Shown here piece by piece: positions 24,506-32,823 of a stretch of DNA of 32,937 nucleotides. The stretch is taken from positions 1 to 32,937 of the forward strand of contig JAITJS010000102.1 of the NCBI GenBank assembly GCA_031278815.1, written 5' to 3'. The notes under the pieces are model-generated. The model was not told the origin of the DNA. It made no database searches and saw nothing but the letters and a program-made list of their open reading frames with translations. Source of the stretch: Treponema sp. GTDB lineage: Bacteria; Spirochaetota; Spirochaetia; Treponematales; Breznakiellaceae. How positions within the stretch are numbered: the first letter of the stretch is position 1; each line of letters opens with the position of its first letter. A program made the position numbers and the translations under genes.

Positions 24506-25303
24506 CTATCCTATGAGGCGTCCTAAAAACACACTGAAGTTGAAGAAACGGAATACTCCCAGGGCTATACCCAGTCCCAGGGTATACCCATAATCCGAGA
24601 CGCGAAAACCCTGCTGCCCCCCTCCCCGATACATCCCATCAAAACCCCGGCACTGCATGGCATGATACACCCGTTCAGCCCTATCAAAACTCCGCAGGAT
24701 GAGTTGTCCTAGAAAACAACCCATATCCTGCATCTTGATACCTTTTTGAGCAGGAGCGCGCAGGCTATAGGCGGTAACCATAGTGGCTGCCTCGGTGAGC
24801 AAGACCGAGATATACCGGTAGGTCATAAGCAGTTGCAGGTTCAGTATCTTCGGCATCCCCAGCTGGGTGAGTTGCCGGCTGATTTCAAAGAAAGGGGTAG
24901 TCGCTATGAGGAGTAAGACCCCAAGGACGGTAAGGAGGGTTTTAAGCAAGATGGAAACCAGGGACACCATACCGGTACTCACCGCCCAGGGGCCAAGATA
25001 CAAGGCGGTTTCAGAGAGCAGAAACAGGTTGCTCACTCCCCCCATAAGGGCAAAGGGTAATGCCGCAAGGAGCCTGCCTAACAGGGGCTTGTAGGGGGTC
25101 CCGGAAAGGGACATGAGGACCGCCGGGTACAGGAGAAAGGGCACAAGACCGCTCACCTGATGGGAAGGGAAGGAAATGACCGTTACTACATACCCGAAGG
25201 TGGTAAGGAGTTTTGCCCGGGGGTGCAGCCGATGAATCGGGGAAGTCCCCAGGGCAAGGCGTTCCAGGGTATCGATCCCCCCGGCGGCCTTATATAGGTT
25301 CAT
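24506..25303 (-). CDS. cbiQ: Cobalt/nickel ECF transporter T component
   Basis: A 265-residue membrane protein with about five hydrophobic segments (for example PFALMGGVSNLFLL and LVSILLKTLLTVLGVLLLIA). A cytoplasmic coupling-helix region carries the SLRAPAQKG and MQCRGFDG motifs, the Arg-containing motifs by which EcfT-type proteins dock on the ATPase. The N-terminal HPRAKLL is also typical of the family. It links CbiM substrate binding with CbiO ATP hydrolysis. It starts 3 bp after the cbiM stop and is co-transcribed with it. Confidence 0.9.
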   Translation of the reverse strand: MNLYKAAGGIDTLERLALGTSPIHRLHPRAKLLTTFGYVVTVISFPSHQVSGLVPFLLYPAVLMSLSGTPYKPLLGRLLAALPFALMGGVSNLFLLSETALYLGPWAVSTGMVSLVSILLKTLLTVLGVLLLIATTPFFEISRQLTQLGMPKILNLQLLMTYRYISVLLTEAATMVTAYSLRAPAQKGIKMQDMGCFLGQLILRSFDRAERVYHAMQCRGFDGMYRGGGQQGFRVSDYGYTLGLGIALGVFRFFNFSVFLGRLIG

Positions 25304-25306
25304 GGC

Positions 25307-26323
25307 CTAGGTAGTCTTTCGCGCTACGTGGATGATAAACCCGATTCCCCCTGCCAGGACAATGGTGATGATGCTCCCCAGGATCCCTGCGGTGGCAGTT
25401 CCCAGGGCCGAGCCTTCTTCGTTCCCGGCAAAGCCGTAATCAGGCATGAAGGCAGTGGTCTCCACCACCGAGGCGGTGGTCTCATACACGGACCCTTCCC
25501 GTTCAAGCTCAGCGGTTCCGGTGACCTTTTCTATGGACCACTCAAGTCCATCGGGGTATGCAGAGGCAAAGAGGGACAGGAGCCCTCCTACCAGGATCGT
25601 GAGGACCAGGAAACTTACCAGGATCTTGTTTGTGGAAAGGGTCTGGGGAATTGGGGTATCTTCAACCGCACTGGAAAGGAGTTCTGGCCGCACTCGGTGG
25701 ACATAGCAGAGCACCCCCGCGGTAATGATCCCTTCTATCAAGCCTATGGCCAGATGAATAGGCTGCATCAAAACAAGAAAGGCCCCAAAGGGCAATTCGC
25801 TTATGCCTGAGAGGAGGGTCTCCAGGACTACCCCAAAGGCCCCAAGCTGCAAGCCGATGACCACTGAAGCTATGGAGGCGGCAATGATATACTGAAGTAC
25901 GCGCTGATTATGGTCTTTGCCTCTTTTCATAATGGGTTTAAAAATATACTGAAAGGCTAGAAAACACGAGGTAAATCCCATGTTAAAGACATTACAGCCA
26001 TAGGCTAAAAGGCCTCCGTCGGCAAAGAAGAGGCATTGGATTAAAAGTACCGATGCCAAAGTAAGCAAGGCAGGGAAAGGCCCGAGGAGTGCGGCCAATA
26101 GGATACCCCCGCCAATATGACCGGACGAACCGGTCCCGGGGATGGTGAAGTTGATCATCTGCCCCGCAAATACCAGGGCTCCCATGACACCCATCATGGG
26201 GATCTTCTTCTCATTTAAGGTGTCTCCCGTAATACGTTTTACTCCGTAGGCAATGACCAGAGCACTCACCCCGGTCATCACTCCACCCACTGCTGGTGAA
26301 AGCAAGGCATCTGCCATGTGCAT
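25307..26323 (-). CDS. cbiM: CbiM-type metal-binding S component fused to a PDGLE domain
   Basis: A 338-residue membrane protein. I start it at 26323 because MHMADALLSP is the expected CbiM/NikM N-terminus, whose His2 helps bind the metal, and AAGGAG lies six bases before. The open frame to 26416 runs through the leader hairpin and is not used. CbiM covers about residues 1-225, with the second metal motif in GTGSSGHIGGG near 65-75 and several transmembrane segments. After a linker, a CbiN/NikN-like PDGLE part follows (ASAYPDGLEWSIEK, then a final hydrophobic helix). The metal is cobalt or nickel; sequence alone does not decide. Confidence 0.9.
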   Translation of the reverse strand: MHMADALLSPAVGGVMTGVSALVIAYGVKRITGDTLNEKKIPMMGVMGALVFAGQMINFTIPGTGSSGHIGGGILLAALLGPFPALLTLASVLLIQCLFFADGGLLAYGCNVFNMGFTSCFLAFQYIFKPIMKRGKDHNQRVLQYIIAASIASVVIGLQLGAFGVVLETLLSGISELPFGAFLVLMQPIHLAIGLIEGIITAGVLCYVHRVRPELLSSAVEDTPIPQTLSTNKILVSFLVLTILVGGLLSLFASAYPDGLEWSIEKVTGTAELEREGSVYETTASVVETTAFMPDYGFAGNEEGSALGTATAGILGSIITIVLAGGIGFIIHVARKTT

Positions 26324-26377
26324 AGTATGCTCCTTAATAAAACGAACTTTCCCCCCTTCATTAAAGAAGAAGGATGT

Positions 26378-26435
26378 AAAAAAGCCATGAAGACCCGCTT
26401 GTTCCGTAGCAAGCATCAGCCTTCATGGCTTTTTT
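26378..26435 (-). terminator. Terminator-like hairpin in the cbiM leader (possible attenuator)
   Basis: GCCATGAAG and CTTCATGGC form the stem, flanked by A6 and T6, so it reads as an intrinsic terminator on both strands. The loop holds an inner GCTTG/CAAGC hairpin. It lies downstream of the cbiM promoter and 55 bp before cbiM, so it must be bypassed for cbiMQO expression. A second copy of CATGAAGG (minus strand, 26477-26484) earlier in the leader could pair with the 3' arm and act as antiterminator. It may also end trpBA transcripts. Confidence 0.75.
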
Positions 26436-26499
26436 ATTAAGAAAACTGCTTTCTTCAATCCAATTTCAATTCCCAACCTTCATGATCGGGAACAAATTT

Positions 26500-26528
26500 A
26501 CTATACCCCCTTTATCCCATACTGTCAA
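26500..26528 (-). promoter_or_regulatory. Consensus promoter of cbiMQO
   Basis: Minus-strand TTGACA, 17 bases, TATAGT, the strongest promoter match in the window. It lies 12 bp past the trpA stop and gives a leader of about 170 nt before cbiM. Confidence 0.8.
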
Positions 26529-26540
26529 GCGCCCACTTCC

Positions 26541-27320
26541 TCAGCACAGCGCTTCCTTCATCTGCCGTACATATTCGTATAGATACCTCCCTGCATGCAC
26601 CCCATGGTCTTCAATGATCTTTACCATGGCACTGCCTACAATCACCCCATCAGCCACCTTTCCTATGGCTGCTGCCTGCTCCGGGGTATTGATGCCGAAC
26701 CCCACCGCAGTAGGGAGGGAACTCACCTGCCGGATTGCATTGATAAGGGAAGCCAGATCCGTCTCTATCTTCCCCCGTATCCCGGTAACCCCCAAGGAGG
26801 ACACTACATAGAGAAACCCCCGGGCATCGGTCGCAATCTGCTGAATACGGGACGCGGACGTCGGGGCAATCAAGGAAATCAGATCCACCCCAAGGGGATC
26901 CGCCACAATACGCACCTCTTCTCGTTCCTCAAAGGGCAGATCCGGGATAATGATGCCATCCACACCCACTGCTTGGCAGCGGGTGAAAAACCGCTCATAC
27001 CCATACTGAAAAACCGGATTCAGATACGTGAGCAACACCACGGGAACCTGGATTTGCTGCCGCAGCGCTTCCACCAAACCAAATATCCGGGCGGTGCTCG
27101 TCCCTACGTTAAGCGCGCGGATATTCGCCGCTTGAATCACCGGGCCTTCGGCAATAGGGTCGGAGAAGGGGATCCCGATTTCCACGATATCCATTCCTGC
27201 CCGGACCATCTCCAAAACAAAGTCGCGGCTCTGCTCCAAGGACGGATCCCCGGCAGTTACAAACCCGATAAAAGCCTTTTTTCCTGTGGCCTTTTGAAAG
27301 GCCTCTTGGATCCTACTCAT
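26541..27320 (-). CDS. trpA: Tryptophan synthase alpha subunit
   Basis: A 259-residue TIM barrel. It cleaves indole-glycerol phosphate and passes indole to TrpB. The catalytic motif [17 protein letters not shown] holds Glu47 and Glu58. The latter stands where Salmonella TrpA has Asp60, a variant I believe occurs in other bacteria. Other motifs are FVTAGDPS at the start and [10 protein letters not shown] near the C-terminus, which binds phosphate. I start it at 27320 (MSRIQEAF), giving an 8-bp overlap with the trpB end and translational coupling; the frame extends to 27347 without support. Confidence 0.94.
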   Translation of the reverse strand: MSRIQEAFQKATGKKAFIGFVTAGDPSLEQSRDFVLEMVRAGMDIVEIGIPFSDPIAEGPVIQAANIRALNVGTSTARIFGLVEALRQQIQVPVVLLTYLNPVFQYGYERFFTRCQAVGVDGIIIPDLPFEEREEVRIVADPLGVDLISLIAPTSASRIQQIATDARGFLYVVSSLGVTGIRGKIETDLASLINAIRQVSSLPTAVGFGINTPEQAAAIGKVADGVIVGSAMVKIIEDHGVHAGRYLYEYVRQMKEALC

Positions 27321-28497
27321 AAATCGAAACCCCCCGATACCGGGCAATCGCGGCTACGTCTTTATCCCCTCGCCCGGAAATACAGATGATGATACTCCCC
27401 TCCTTATCCAAGGTGGGAGCAAATTTACGGGCGTAGGCCACGGCATGGGCGCTTTCAATGGCCGGGATAATCCCCTCCATCGCGGCAAGGTACTCAAAAG
27501 CCGTTACCGCTTCCTCATCGGTAACCGCTACATACTGGGCCCGGCCCGTATCATGGAGGTAGGCGTGTTCCGGCCCAATCCCCGGATAATCCAGCCCTGC
27601 GGAAATCGAGTAAACTGGCGCAATCTGCCCCTCTGGATCTTGGCAGAAATAGGACTTCATCCCGTGGAAAATACCCGCCCGCCCCCGGCTTATGGTGGCC
27701 GCGTGGTGGGGCGTATCCAGGCCCTTCCCTGCCGCCTCACAGCCGATGAGCTGGACCTCCTGGTCCGGGATAAAATCATAGAAGATCCCAATAGCGTTAC
27801 TGCCTCCGCCCACGCAGGCGATCACCGCAAGGGGCAGCTTCCCCTCCTGTTCCAGCACTTGCTGTCGAGCCTCCTGGCCGATGATACTCTGGAAATCCCG
27901 AACCATTCTGGGAAAGGGATGGGGCCCCATCACCGAGCCGATCACATAATGGGTATCCTCTACCCGGCGCACCCATTCCCGCATGGTCTCATTCACCGCG
28001 TCCTTCAAGACCCGGGTCCCGGTCTTTACCGGATGGACCTGGGTACCTAAGAGCTGCATCCGGTAGACGTTGAGGCTCTGCCGCTCCATGTCTTCTTCCC
28101 CCATAAAGACCTCGCAGCGTAAGTCAAGGAGGGCCGCGGCAGTAGCTGCGGCAACCCCGTGTTGACCTGCCCCGGTTTCCGCGATGAGCCTGGTCTTGCC
28201 CATTTTCTTGGCCAAAAGGGCCTGGCCCAAGACATTGTTGATCTTATGAGAGCCGGTATGGTTGAGGTCTTCCCGTTTCAGATACACCTTGGCTCCCCCT
28301 AAGTCGCGGCTCATCTTGGCTGCATAATACAAAAGGGATGGCCTCCCCGCATAATCCCTGAGCAAGCCCGCCAGTTGAGCCTTAAAGTCAGGGTCTTCCT
28401 TATAAAAGGCATAGGCCTTTTCCAAGCGGCTCATCTCATGCATCAAGGTTTCAGGGATATACTGTCCCCCATACTCCCCGAACCGGTTTAACTTCAT
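27313..28497 (-). CDS. trpB: Tryptophan synthase beta subunit
   Basis: A 394-residue PLP enzyme that joins indole and serine to give tryptophan. The PLP lysine is Lys85 in HTGSHKINN. The phosphate loop is GGGSNAIG near 230, and the substrate region AETGAGQHG is present. It is of TrpB1 type and of normal length. GGAGG precedes the ATG. It overlaps trpA by 8 bp. The other trp genes are not in this window, so the chorismate-to-indole part must be elsewhere or absent. Confidence 0.97.
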   Translation of the reverse strand: MKLNRFGEYGGQYIPETLMHEMSRLEKAYAFYKEDPDFKAQLAGLLRDYAGRPSLLYYAAKMSRDLGGAKVYLKREDLNHTGSHKINNVLGQALLAKKMGKTRLIAETGAGQHGVAAATAAALLDLRCEVFMGEEDMERQSLNVYRMQLLGTQVHPVKTGTRVLKDAVNETMREWVRRVEDTHYVIGSVMGPHPFPRMVRDFQSIIGQEARQQVLEQEGKLPLAVIACVGGGSNAIGIFYDFIPDQEVQLIGCEAAGKGLDTPHHAATISRGRAGIFHGMKSYFCQDPEGQIAPVYSISAGLDYPGIGPEHAYLHDTGRAQYVAVTDEEAVTAFEYLAAMEGIIPAIESAHAVAYARKFAPTLDKEGSIIICISGRGDKDVAAIARYRGVSIYE

Positions 28498-28544
28498 GGG
28501 ATTCCTCCATATTTATCATTTCTCTCCGTTTATGCTATGCATTA

Positions 28545-28709
28545 TTACCTATCAGTATTCTTTTTGCTGCGATACTCATCCAGGCTTATGAAGGTTTCCG
28601 GGTGTTCCCGGTATTCTTGCATCCCTTCTTCAATCAGAACAATCTCCTCTTGGCTTGCCGGTTCAATGACCGGTTTCCAATTTGCGGCCTTTCGCAATAG
28701 GGTCTTCAT
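28545..28709 (-). CDS. Small antitoxin-like protein, hypothetical
   Basis: A 54-residue frame (MKTLLRKAANWKPV...), with EEIVLIEEGMQEYREHPETF and then SLDEYRSKK. The pattern of an acidic helix followed by E-x-G-x-x-EY and SLDE resembles short antitoxins of RelB or related type. It is too acidic and regular to be random. No toxin partner lies beside it: trpB follows and rnhA precedes. The ribosome site is weak. The antitoxin call is inference. Confidence 0.45.
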   Translation of the reverse strand: MKTLLRKAANWKPVIEPASQEEIVLIEEGMQEYREHPETFISLDEYRSKKNTDR

Positions 28710-28777
28710 TATTGAGACATCGCCTTATAGGTATAGGGTATAAGGAATGGCGGGAATTGGGAAGGGTGATAATCTAT

Positions 28778-28833
28778 AAAAAAATACGAGCCGCGGCATG
28801 TGAGCGAGGTCAATCCTCCCGTACAAGCGGCTC
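28778..28833 (-). terminator. Terminator after rnhA
   Basis: GAGCCGC and GCGGCTC (28788-28794/28827-28833) form the stem, with GAGG/CCTC pairing inside the large loop. A run of seven T follows on the minus strand. Confidence 0.65.
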
Positions 28834-28841
28834 GGCTCGGG

Positions 28842-29354
28842 TTATAACGAAGCAATGGCCCTTTGGGTCATCCGATCGCAGCGCTCGTTAAATTCATTGC
28901 CTGCATGCCCCTTAACCCATTGCCAAGTCAGAGAAAAATCCTCCGTCAGTTTATCTAAACGTTCCCAGAGTTCCTTGTTTTTTACCGGTTTTTTCTCACT
29001 GGTTCTCCATCCGTTCTTTTTCCATGCATGGATCCAGACACTTATACCCTGATGTACGTATTGGGAATCGGTATAGACCGTTATCTGTCTTGAGTATACG
29101 TTTAATTCGGACAATGCCTCCAGTGCGGCAATGGCCGCGATCAATTCCATCCGGTTATTGGTGGTATTTTTTGCAGCTCCCCATTTTTCAGCAATAATGC
29201 TTGGTACTCCGGTCTTCCCCTCTCCGGAGATTCCCCGAGCAGTGGATTTAATTTCAACGATGACATAGGCCCAGCCCCCAGGCCCCGGATTACCAGAACA
29301 GCCCCCGTCAGTGTATATACTCAGCCCTTTGTTTGGTAATGAGCGGTTCCCCAT
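28842..29354 (-). CDS. rnhA: Ribonuclease HI
   Basis: A 170-residue enzyme that cuts the RNA strand of RNA-DNA hybrids. The four acidic residues are visible in YTDGGCSGNPGPGGWA, NNRMELIA, YTDSQYV and NERCD; the WVKGHAGNEFNE loop has the catalytic His. I start it at Met 29354 (MGNRSL), with AGGGAAAAG upstream; the frame extends to a TTG at 29414 that is not needed. About 15-20 residues more than E. coli RNase HI sit between the first strand and the NNRMEL motif. It appears to be transcribed alone, with a terminator right after. Confidence 0.95.
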   Translation of the reverse strand: MGNRSLPNKGLSIYTDGGCSGNPGPGGWAYVIVEIKSTARGISGEGKTGVPSIIAEKWGAAKNTTNNRMELIAAIAALEALSELNVYSRQITVYTDSQYVHQGISVWIHAWKKNGWRTSEKKPVKNKELWERLDKLTEDFSLTWQWVKGHAGNEFNERCDRMTQRAIASL

Positions 29355-29436
29355 ACTTTTCCCTTTTCCCTCTCTTTCTTGTATTTTCTCTTTAATCTTT
29401 GGATGCCCTCCCAAAACCTAAGGTGTTGAAAAAGCC

Positions 29437-29465
29437 TCTATAATAAAGACGTACACCATCTTCAA
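29437..29465 (-). promoter_or_regulatory. Predicted rnhA promoter
   Basis: Minus-strand TTGAAG, 17 bases, TATAGA. Just upstream lies a tight AACCCCC/GGGGGTT inverted repeat (29464-29479), possibly the end of the sdaAA transcript. Confidence 0.4.
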
Positions 29466-29505
29466 CCCCCAAGGGGGTTACATGCCCTTCAGGTATGCTT
29501 AGGTA

Positions 29506-30426
29506 TCAACCCTTCAAGGCTCGTTTAAAAGTTAAACCAGTGGGGGTTATCGCCAAACCGCCGGTGGAATTTTCCTTTATGGATCCCGGCAGGCTATCCC
29601 CAATCTGCTTCATGGCCCAAACTACTTCATCAAATGGTATAATACTCTCAATGCTAGATAAAGTCAAATCCACCGCGGTAAGGGCATTGGCCGCTACAAA
29701 GGCATTCCGCTTTACACAGGGAACCTCGACCAGTCCGGCCACTGGATCGCAGGCCAGACCCAGAGAATTCTTGAGGGACAAGGCAGCAGCAGAAAAACAC
29801 GCCCTCAAAGGCTGTTGTTCCAGGTACGCAAGGGCACAGGCTGCCATAGCTCCTGCAGCGCCGCATTCCGCTTGACAGCCTCCTTCCGAACCGGCCAAGG
29901 TCGCGCCCTGGGCTATGATGACCCCGGTAAGACTGGCCACTACAAAAGCGTCCCGCAGCCGGGAATCATAGGGGGGACTACCGGGGTGGACCCTGCTGAA
30001 GGCCCCTGTAGGCGCCCGGTTCTCCCTGGTATCCCACCAAGCCCAGATGAGTCCCGGTACAATACCGCTGGAACCGGCGGTGGGAAAGGAAACAACCTTG
30101 CCCCCGCAGGCATTTACCTCGTTGATAGCCAGGGCATAGGCCAGGGATCGGGTGAAAAGCTCATCCCGGATGAGATGTCGAGCTGATGAAGCAAAGGCTA
30201 CCGCCGCAGCTTTGGTAAGTCCTGAGCGGGAATGTTGGGGATTTTCAATGCCTTTGCTCAAGGCGTTTCTGGTAACCGCGATACGTCGGTCAATCTCAGT
30301 GAGGATTTCCTCTTCCGGCACTCCAGACATGAAGGCTTCCCGTTTGATTCCGTACGCCGGAGCCGGGATATTTTCAGCCTGCAATATCGCTTCAAGCTCA
30401 GAAAAGGTATGAAACCGGAATTGCAT
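29506..30426 (-). CDS. sdaAA: L-serine dehydratase, iron-sulfur alpha subunit
   Basis: A 306-residue subunit of the iron-sulfur serine dehydratase, which turns L-serine into pyruvate and ammonia. Cys residues for the cluster are in GCQAECGAAG, MAACALA and GLACDPVAGLVEVPC. The substrate region INEVNACGGKVVSFPTAGSS is also present. This is the split two-subunit form, as in Firmicutes, not the fused E. coli SdaA form. It is last in the operon, 20 bp after sdaAB. Confidence 0.94.
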   Translation of the reverse strand: MQFRFHTFSELEAILQAENIPAPAYGIKREAFMSGVPEEEILTEIDRRIAVTRNALSKGIENPQHSRSGLTKAAAVAFASSARHLIRDELFTRSLAYALAINEVNACGGKVVSFPTAGSSGIVPGLIWAWWDTRENRAPTGAFSRVHPGSPPYDSRLRDAFVVASLTGVIIAQGATLAGSEGGCQAECGAAGAMAACALAYLEQQPLRACFSAAALSLKNSLGLACDPVAGLVEVPCVKRNAFVAANALTAVDLTLSSIESIIPFDEVVWAMKQIGDSLPGSIKENSTGGLAITPTGLTFKRALKG

Positions 30427-30446
30427 TTTTTGCCTCCATCTTCCGC

Positions 30447-31142
30447 TTAAAGGGTCAGCGCCGGCATCGGGAGGACCCGATAAACCGCGGGCAGCCCTTG
30501 GATTTGGGTGATGACGGAAACCGGGATGGGGCTGTCCGTCTCAACCACCAATAAGGCTTCCCCCCCTCGTTCCTTGCGGTGGCTGGAAGTGGCCGCTATA
30601 TTGATGTGCCGGGTCGCCAGGATATGGGTTACGTCTGCAATGACCCCAATCTCGTCATAATGTAAGACCAGGATGGCCTCGGATTCTCCGGAAAGATGCA
30701 CCCCATAGCCGTTAATGGCATCAATACGGATAGAACCGCCTCCTATGCTTGAGCCTTGCATGATCAAGGTATGGTCTCCATAGAGTTCAAGGACCAGGCT
30801 ATTGGGATGCCAGGATGGAGGTAATTCAGAGGCGGTCTCGATTACCAAAGCAAAGCCTTTCCCCGCAGCCTGAAGCTCTGCTAATAAAGCACGGCCTCGG
30901 AAAAGCCTTTCATCCTCAGGAGAAATACCCAAAAGGCCGGCCACTGCCGCATCCCCTGAACCATGACCTTGCCAGGTAGCAGCCAGAGAACCGTAAAAGC
31001 GGATCACCGCCCTTTGCGGAGCAGTACCAAAAATCTTCCGGGCCAGAAATGCGAGCCTGCTCACCCCGGCAGTATGAGAACTGGAAGGGCCGATCATCAC
31101 GGGACCGAAGATTTCACTTAACAGGACCTGTTCTTTGGGCAT
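30447..31142 (-). CDS. sdaAB: L-serine dehydratase beta subunit
   Basis: A 231-residue partner of SdaAA. The N-terminal part has GPVMIGPSSSHTAGVSRLA, the conserved substrate-binding block. A C-terminal ACT domain (about 155-225, VLHYDEIGVIADVTHILATR) may bind serine or another amino acid as effector. I use ATG 31142 (MPKEQ) because CAGGTG lies six bases before it; two GTG codons just upstream give a slightly longer frame. It lies between deoC (28 bp) and sdaAA (20 bp). Confidence 0.92.
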   Translation of the reverse strand: MPKEQVLLSEIFGPVMIGPSSSHTAGVSRLAFLARKIFGTAPQRAVIRFYGSLAATWQGHGSGDAAVAGLLGISPEDERLFRGRALLAELQAAGKGFALVIETASELPPSWHPNSLVLELYGDHTLIMQGSSIGGGSIRIDAINGYGVHLSGESEAILVLHYDEIGVIADVTHILATRHINIAATSSHRKERGGEALLVVETDSPIPVSVITQIQGLPAVYRVLPMPALTL

Positions 31143-31170
31143 CACCACACCTGCATCATGCCGCTCCTTA

Positions 31171-31833
31171 CTACGCCTTCCCTGGACCGCCCCGTAAGAG
31201 GGCCACCGCAGAAGAGGTACCGATCCGGTCGCAGCCGGCGTTCAAGAAACTTTCCAGGTCTTCCCTGGTCCGGATCCCCCCGGCGGCCTTGATTTTAACC
31301 TGAGGGCCGATATGCTGCTTAAACAGGTGAATGTCCTCCAGCACCGCCCCGGCAGTACCGAACCCTGTAGAGGTTTTGATGTAGTCTGCTCCGGCGCTGC
31401 TTACCAACTCGCAAAGGCGGATTTTCTCCTCCATCGTGAGATAACAGGTTTCCACAATAACCTTGAGGATCCGGTCCCCCACCACCTTTTTAAGGCAGGT
31501 GATTTCTTCCAGGACCCGGTCGAAGCGGTGGTTCTTCACGTCCCCTAAGTTAATCACCATATCAATTTCCGAGGCTCCATCAGAGAGGGCCTGTTCGGTC
31601 TCTGCGGCCTTTACCCGGCTCACACTATAGCCCAAGGGGAAGCCCACCACCGTGCAAAGGGTCAGCTTCTTCCCGTAGGTTTCCTGTACGGGCTTACTAT
31701 ATGCAGGAGGGATACACACCGAAGCGGTCTTGTACTGCACCGCTTCGTTACAGAGGGTACGGATATCCTCCCAAGAGGCGACGGCCTTGAGCAGGGTATG
31801 GTCAATATGGCGTAAAATTTCCTCGTTGGTCAT
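31171..31833 (-). CDS. deoC: Deoxyribose-phosphate aldolase
   Basis: A 220-residue TIM-barrel aldolase that splits deoxyribose 5-phosphate into glyceraldehyde 3-phosphate and acetaldehyde. The Schiff-base Lys is in YIKTSTGFG, the helper Lys in VKIKAAGGIRT, and VIVETCYL lies between. It would feed deoxynucleoside carbon into glycolysis, and its partners here (serine dehydratase) also supply central metabolism. A damaged partial copy is at the right edge of the window. Confidence 0.95.
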   Translation of the reverse strand: MTNEEILRHIDHTLLKAVASWEDIRTLCNEAVQYKTASVCIPPAYSKPVQETYGKKLTLCTVVGFPLGYSVSRVKAAETEQALSDGASEIDMVINLGDVKNHRFDRVLEEITCLKKVVGDRILKVIVETCYLTMEEKIRLCELVSSAGADYIKTSTGFGTAGAVLEDIHLFKQHIGPQVKIKAAGGIRTREDLESFLNAGCDRIGTSSAVALLRGGPGKA

Positions 31834-31851
31834 AAAACGCGGCCCCCCGGC

Positions 31852-32400
31852 TTACTGAGGCAGCCCAGGAGGCGGTAACAAGGCCGCATCAATGCCAAAA
31901 AGATCATTGTCGATCTTCAGTTCATCAAGGATTTGGGAAATCTGGCCCCGGTGATGGGAACCGTGCAGGGTGAGTTGGTGCAAGAGAAAATACAGGGGGA
32001 CCGCAGGAGGATTTCCCCCATACCACTGGACCGGTACGGGAATAGCGAAATCCTGTTCATCCAAGGCCGATATAACCTGGATGAGCCCCTCATCCAGGGA
32101 CGCACAAGCTGAAACCAAGGCGTTCCATTGGGCTTCGGTAGCCGTGTCCTGGGGGATGGTAAGGGATTCCAAGGGGACCAGGGCTTTTACGGCAGTATCG
32201 TGATGGGAGAGGGCCCCTTTGAAGAGCCCCTGAAAAAAGAAGGTTCCTCCGGCGATATGCCGGGCCAGCCCGGAAAGGCTCCCGTAGTAAGACCCCCGTT
32301 CTTTTTCCCGTTCTGCCGGGGAAAGGGTCTGCAAAATAGAAAAGACCGCGTGATTGCGTGCTTTCTGGTACTGGGCAAACAGGAGACAGGTTTCTTTCAT
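31852..32400 (-). CDS. DinB-family protein
   Basis: A 182-residue four-helix-bundle protein of the DinB/YfiT type. Likely metal-binding His are in LARHIAGG (near 47) and HQLTLHGSHHRGQIS (near 140-150), the usual C-terminal motif. DinB-like proteins are often metal-dependent thiol transferases, but the substrate here is unknown. It is first in the operon with deoC, sdaAB and sdaAA, 18 bp before deoC. GAGGAG precedes the ATG at a long spacing of 11 bases. Confidence 0.8.
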   Translation of the reverse strand: MKETCLLFAQYQKARNHAVFSILQTLSPAEREKERGSYYGSLSGLARHIAGGTFFFQGLFKGALSHHDTAVKALVPLESLTIPQDTATEAQWNALVSACASLDEGLIQVISALDEQDFAIPVPVQWYGGNPPAVPLYFLLHQLTLHGSHHRGQISQILDELKIDNDLFGIDAALLPPPGLPQ

Positions 32401-32437
32401 AGTATTGATTACTCCTCTATGATGATGTACTGGAAAG

Positions 32438-32470
32438 GGGGTTTCAACACTACCCTTGGTTTGAAACCCC
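32438..32470 (-). repeat. Inverted repeat in the dinB-like gene leader
   Basis: GGGGTTTCAA (32438-32447) and its exact complement (32461-32470) flank a 13-base loop. It lies between the predicted promoter and the gene start, without a U-run. It could stabilise the message or bind a regulator. Confidence 0.6.
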
Positions 32471-32480
32471 TCTGGATCAC

Positions 32481-32509
32481 AGTATATCGGAAAGCCCTGC
32501 CGGTGAGAA
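32481..32509 (-). promoter_or_regulatory. Predicted promoter of the dinB/deoC/sda operon
   Basis: Minus-strand TTCTCA, 17 bases, TATACT, about 80 bp before the dinB-like start. The -35 is moderate. Confidence 0.45.
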
Positions 32510-32525
32510 GGGAGGCTTAACGGGG

Positions 32526-32789
32526 TTATGAAAGTAGGGGAACTACGTTGAAGTCAGGCCATTCATCCCGTAGTCTTCACTGGTAGTCAAGGCCGTCTTC
32601 GGAACAGTTCAGGCATCCGGCAAAGCACGAGAGGGGGTCAATCCCTGTTTCCAGCATTGCGGCATATTGCGCGGCGGCTTCCGCCTTCAATGCCTCAATG
32701 CGGGGGAAAGGTTCCGGCGTTGAGGTGCGGGGCGCTTCCTCCTCCGACCTTTCGGCGGGAATGGGTATGCTTTGTTCTATGGTAATCAT
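32526..32789 (-). pseudogene. Antitoxin-like gene with an in-frame TGA
   Basis: The frame starts MITIEQSIPIPAERSEEE (ATG 32789) and runs to IDPLSCFAGCLNCSEDGLDY-Q, then TGA at 32577-32579. It reopens as RLRDEWPDFNVV and ends at 32526. I recall small Treponema proteins beginning M-x-TIEQ-x-x-x-IPA and ending with YQ..-RDEW that act as antitoxin-like proteins; this recollection is unverified. The text after the stop fits such an ending, so TGA probably replaced an Arg codon (CGA). A longer start at 32810 is possible. No toxin is visible inside the window. Confidence 0.4.
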
Positions 32790-32823
32790 GGAACCAGTAT
32801 AACGCACCATGAGATAAGAGATA

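Noticed and set aside
26324-26416. Upstream extension of cbiM
   Set aside because: The extension crosses the leader hairpin and lacks a ribosome site, while MHMADALL at 26323 is the conserved CbiM start with AAGGAG before it.
26324-26500. Cobalamin or NiCo riboswitch before cbiM
   Set aside because: I found no B12-box or recognisable NiCo core; only the terminator-like hairpin and a competing repeat are visible, so I report an unnamed attenuator candidate.
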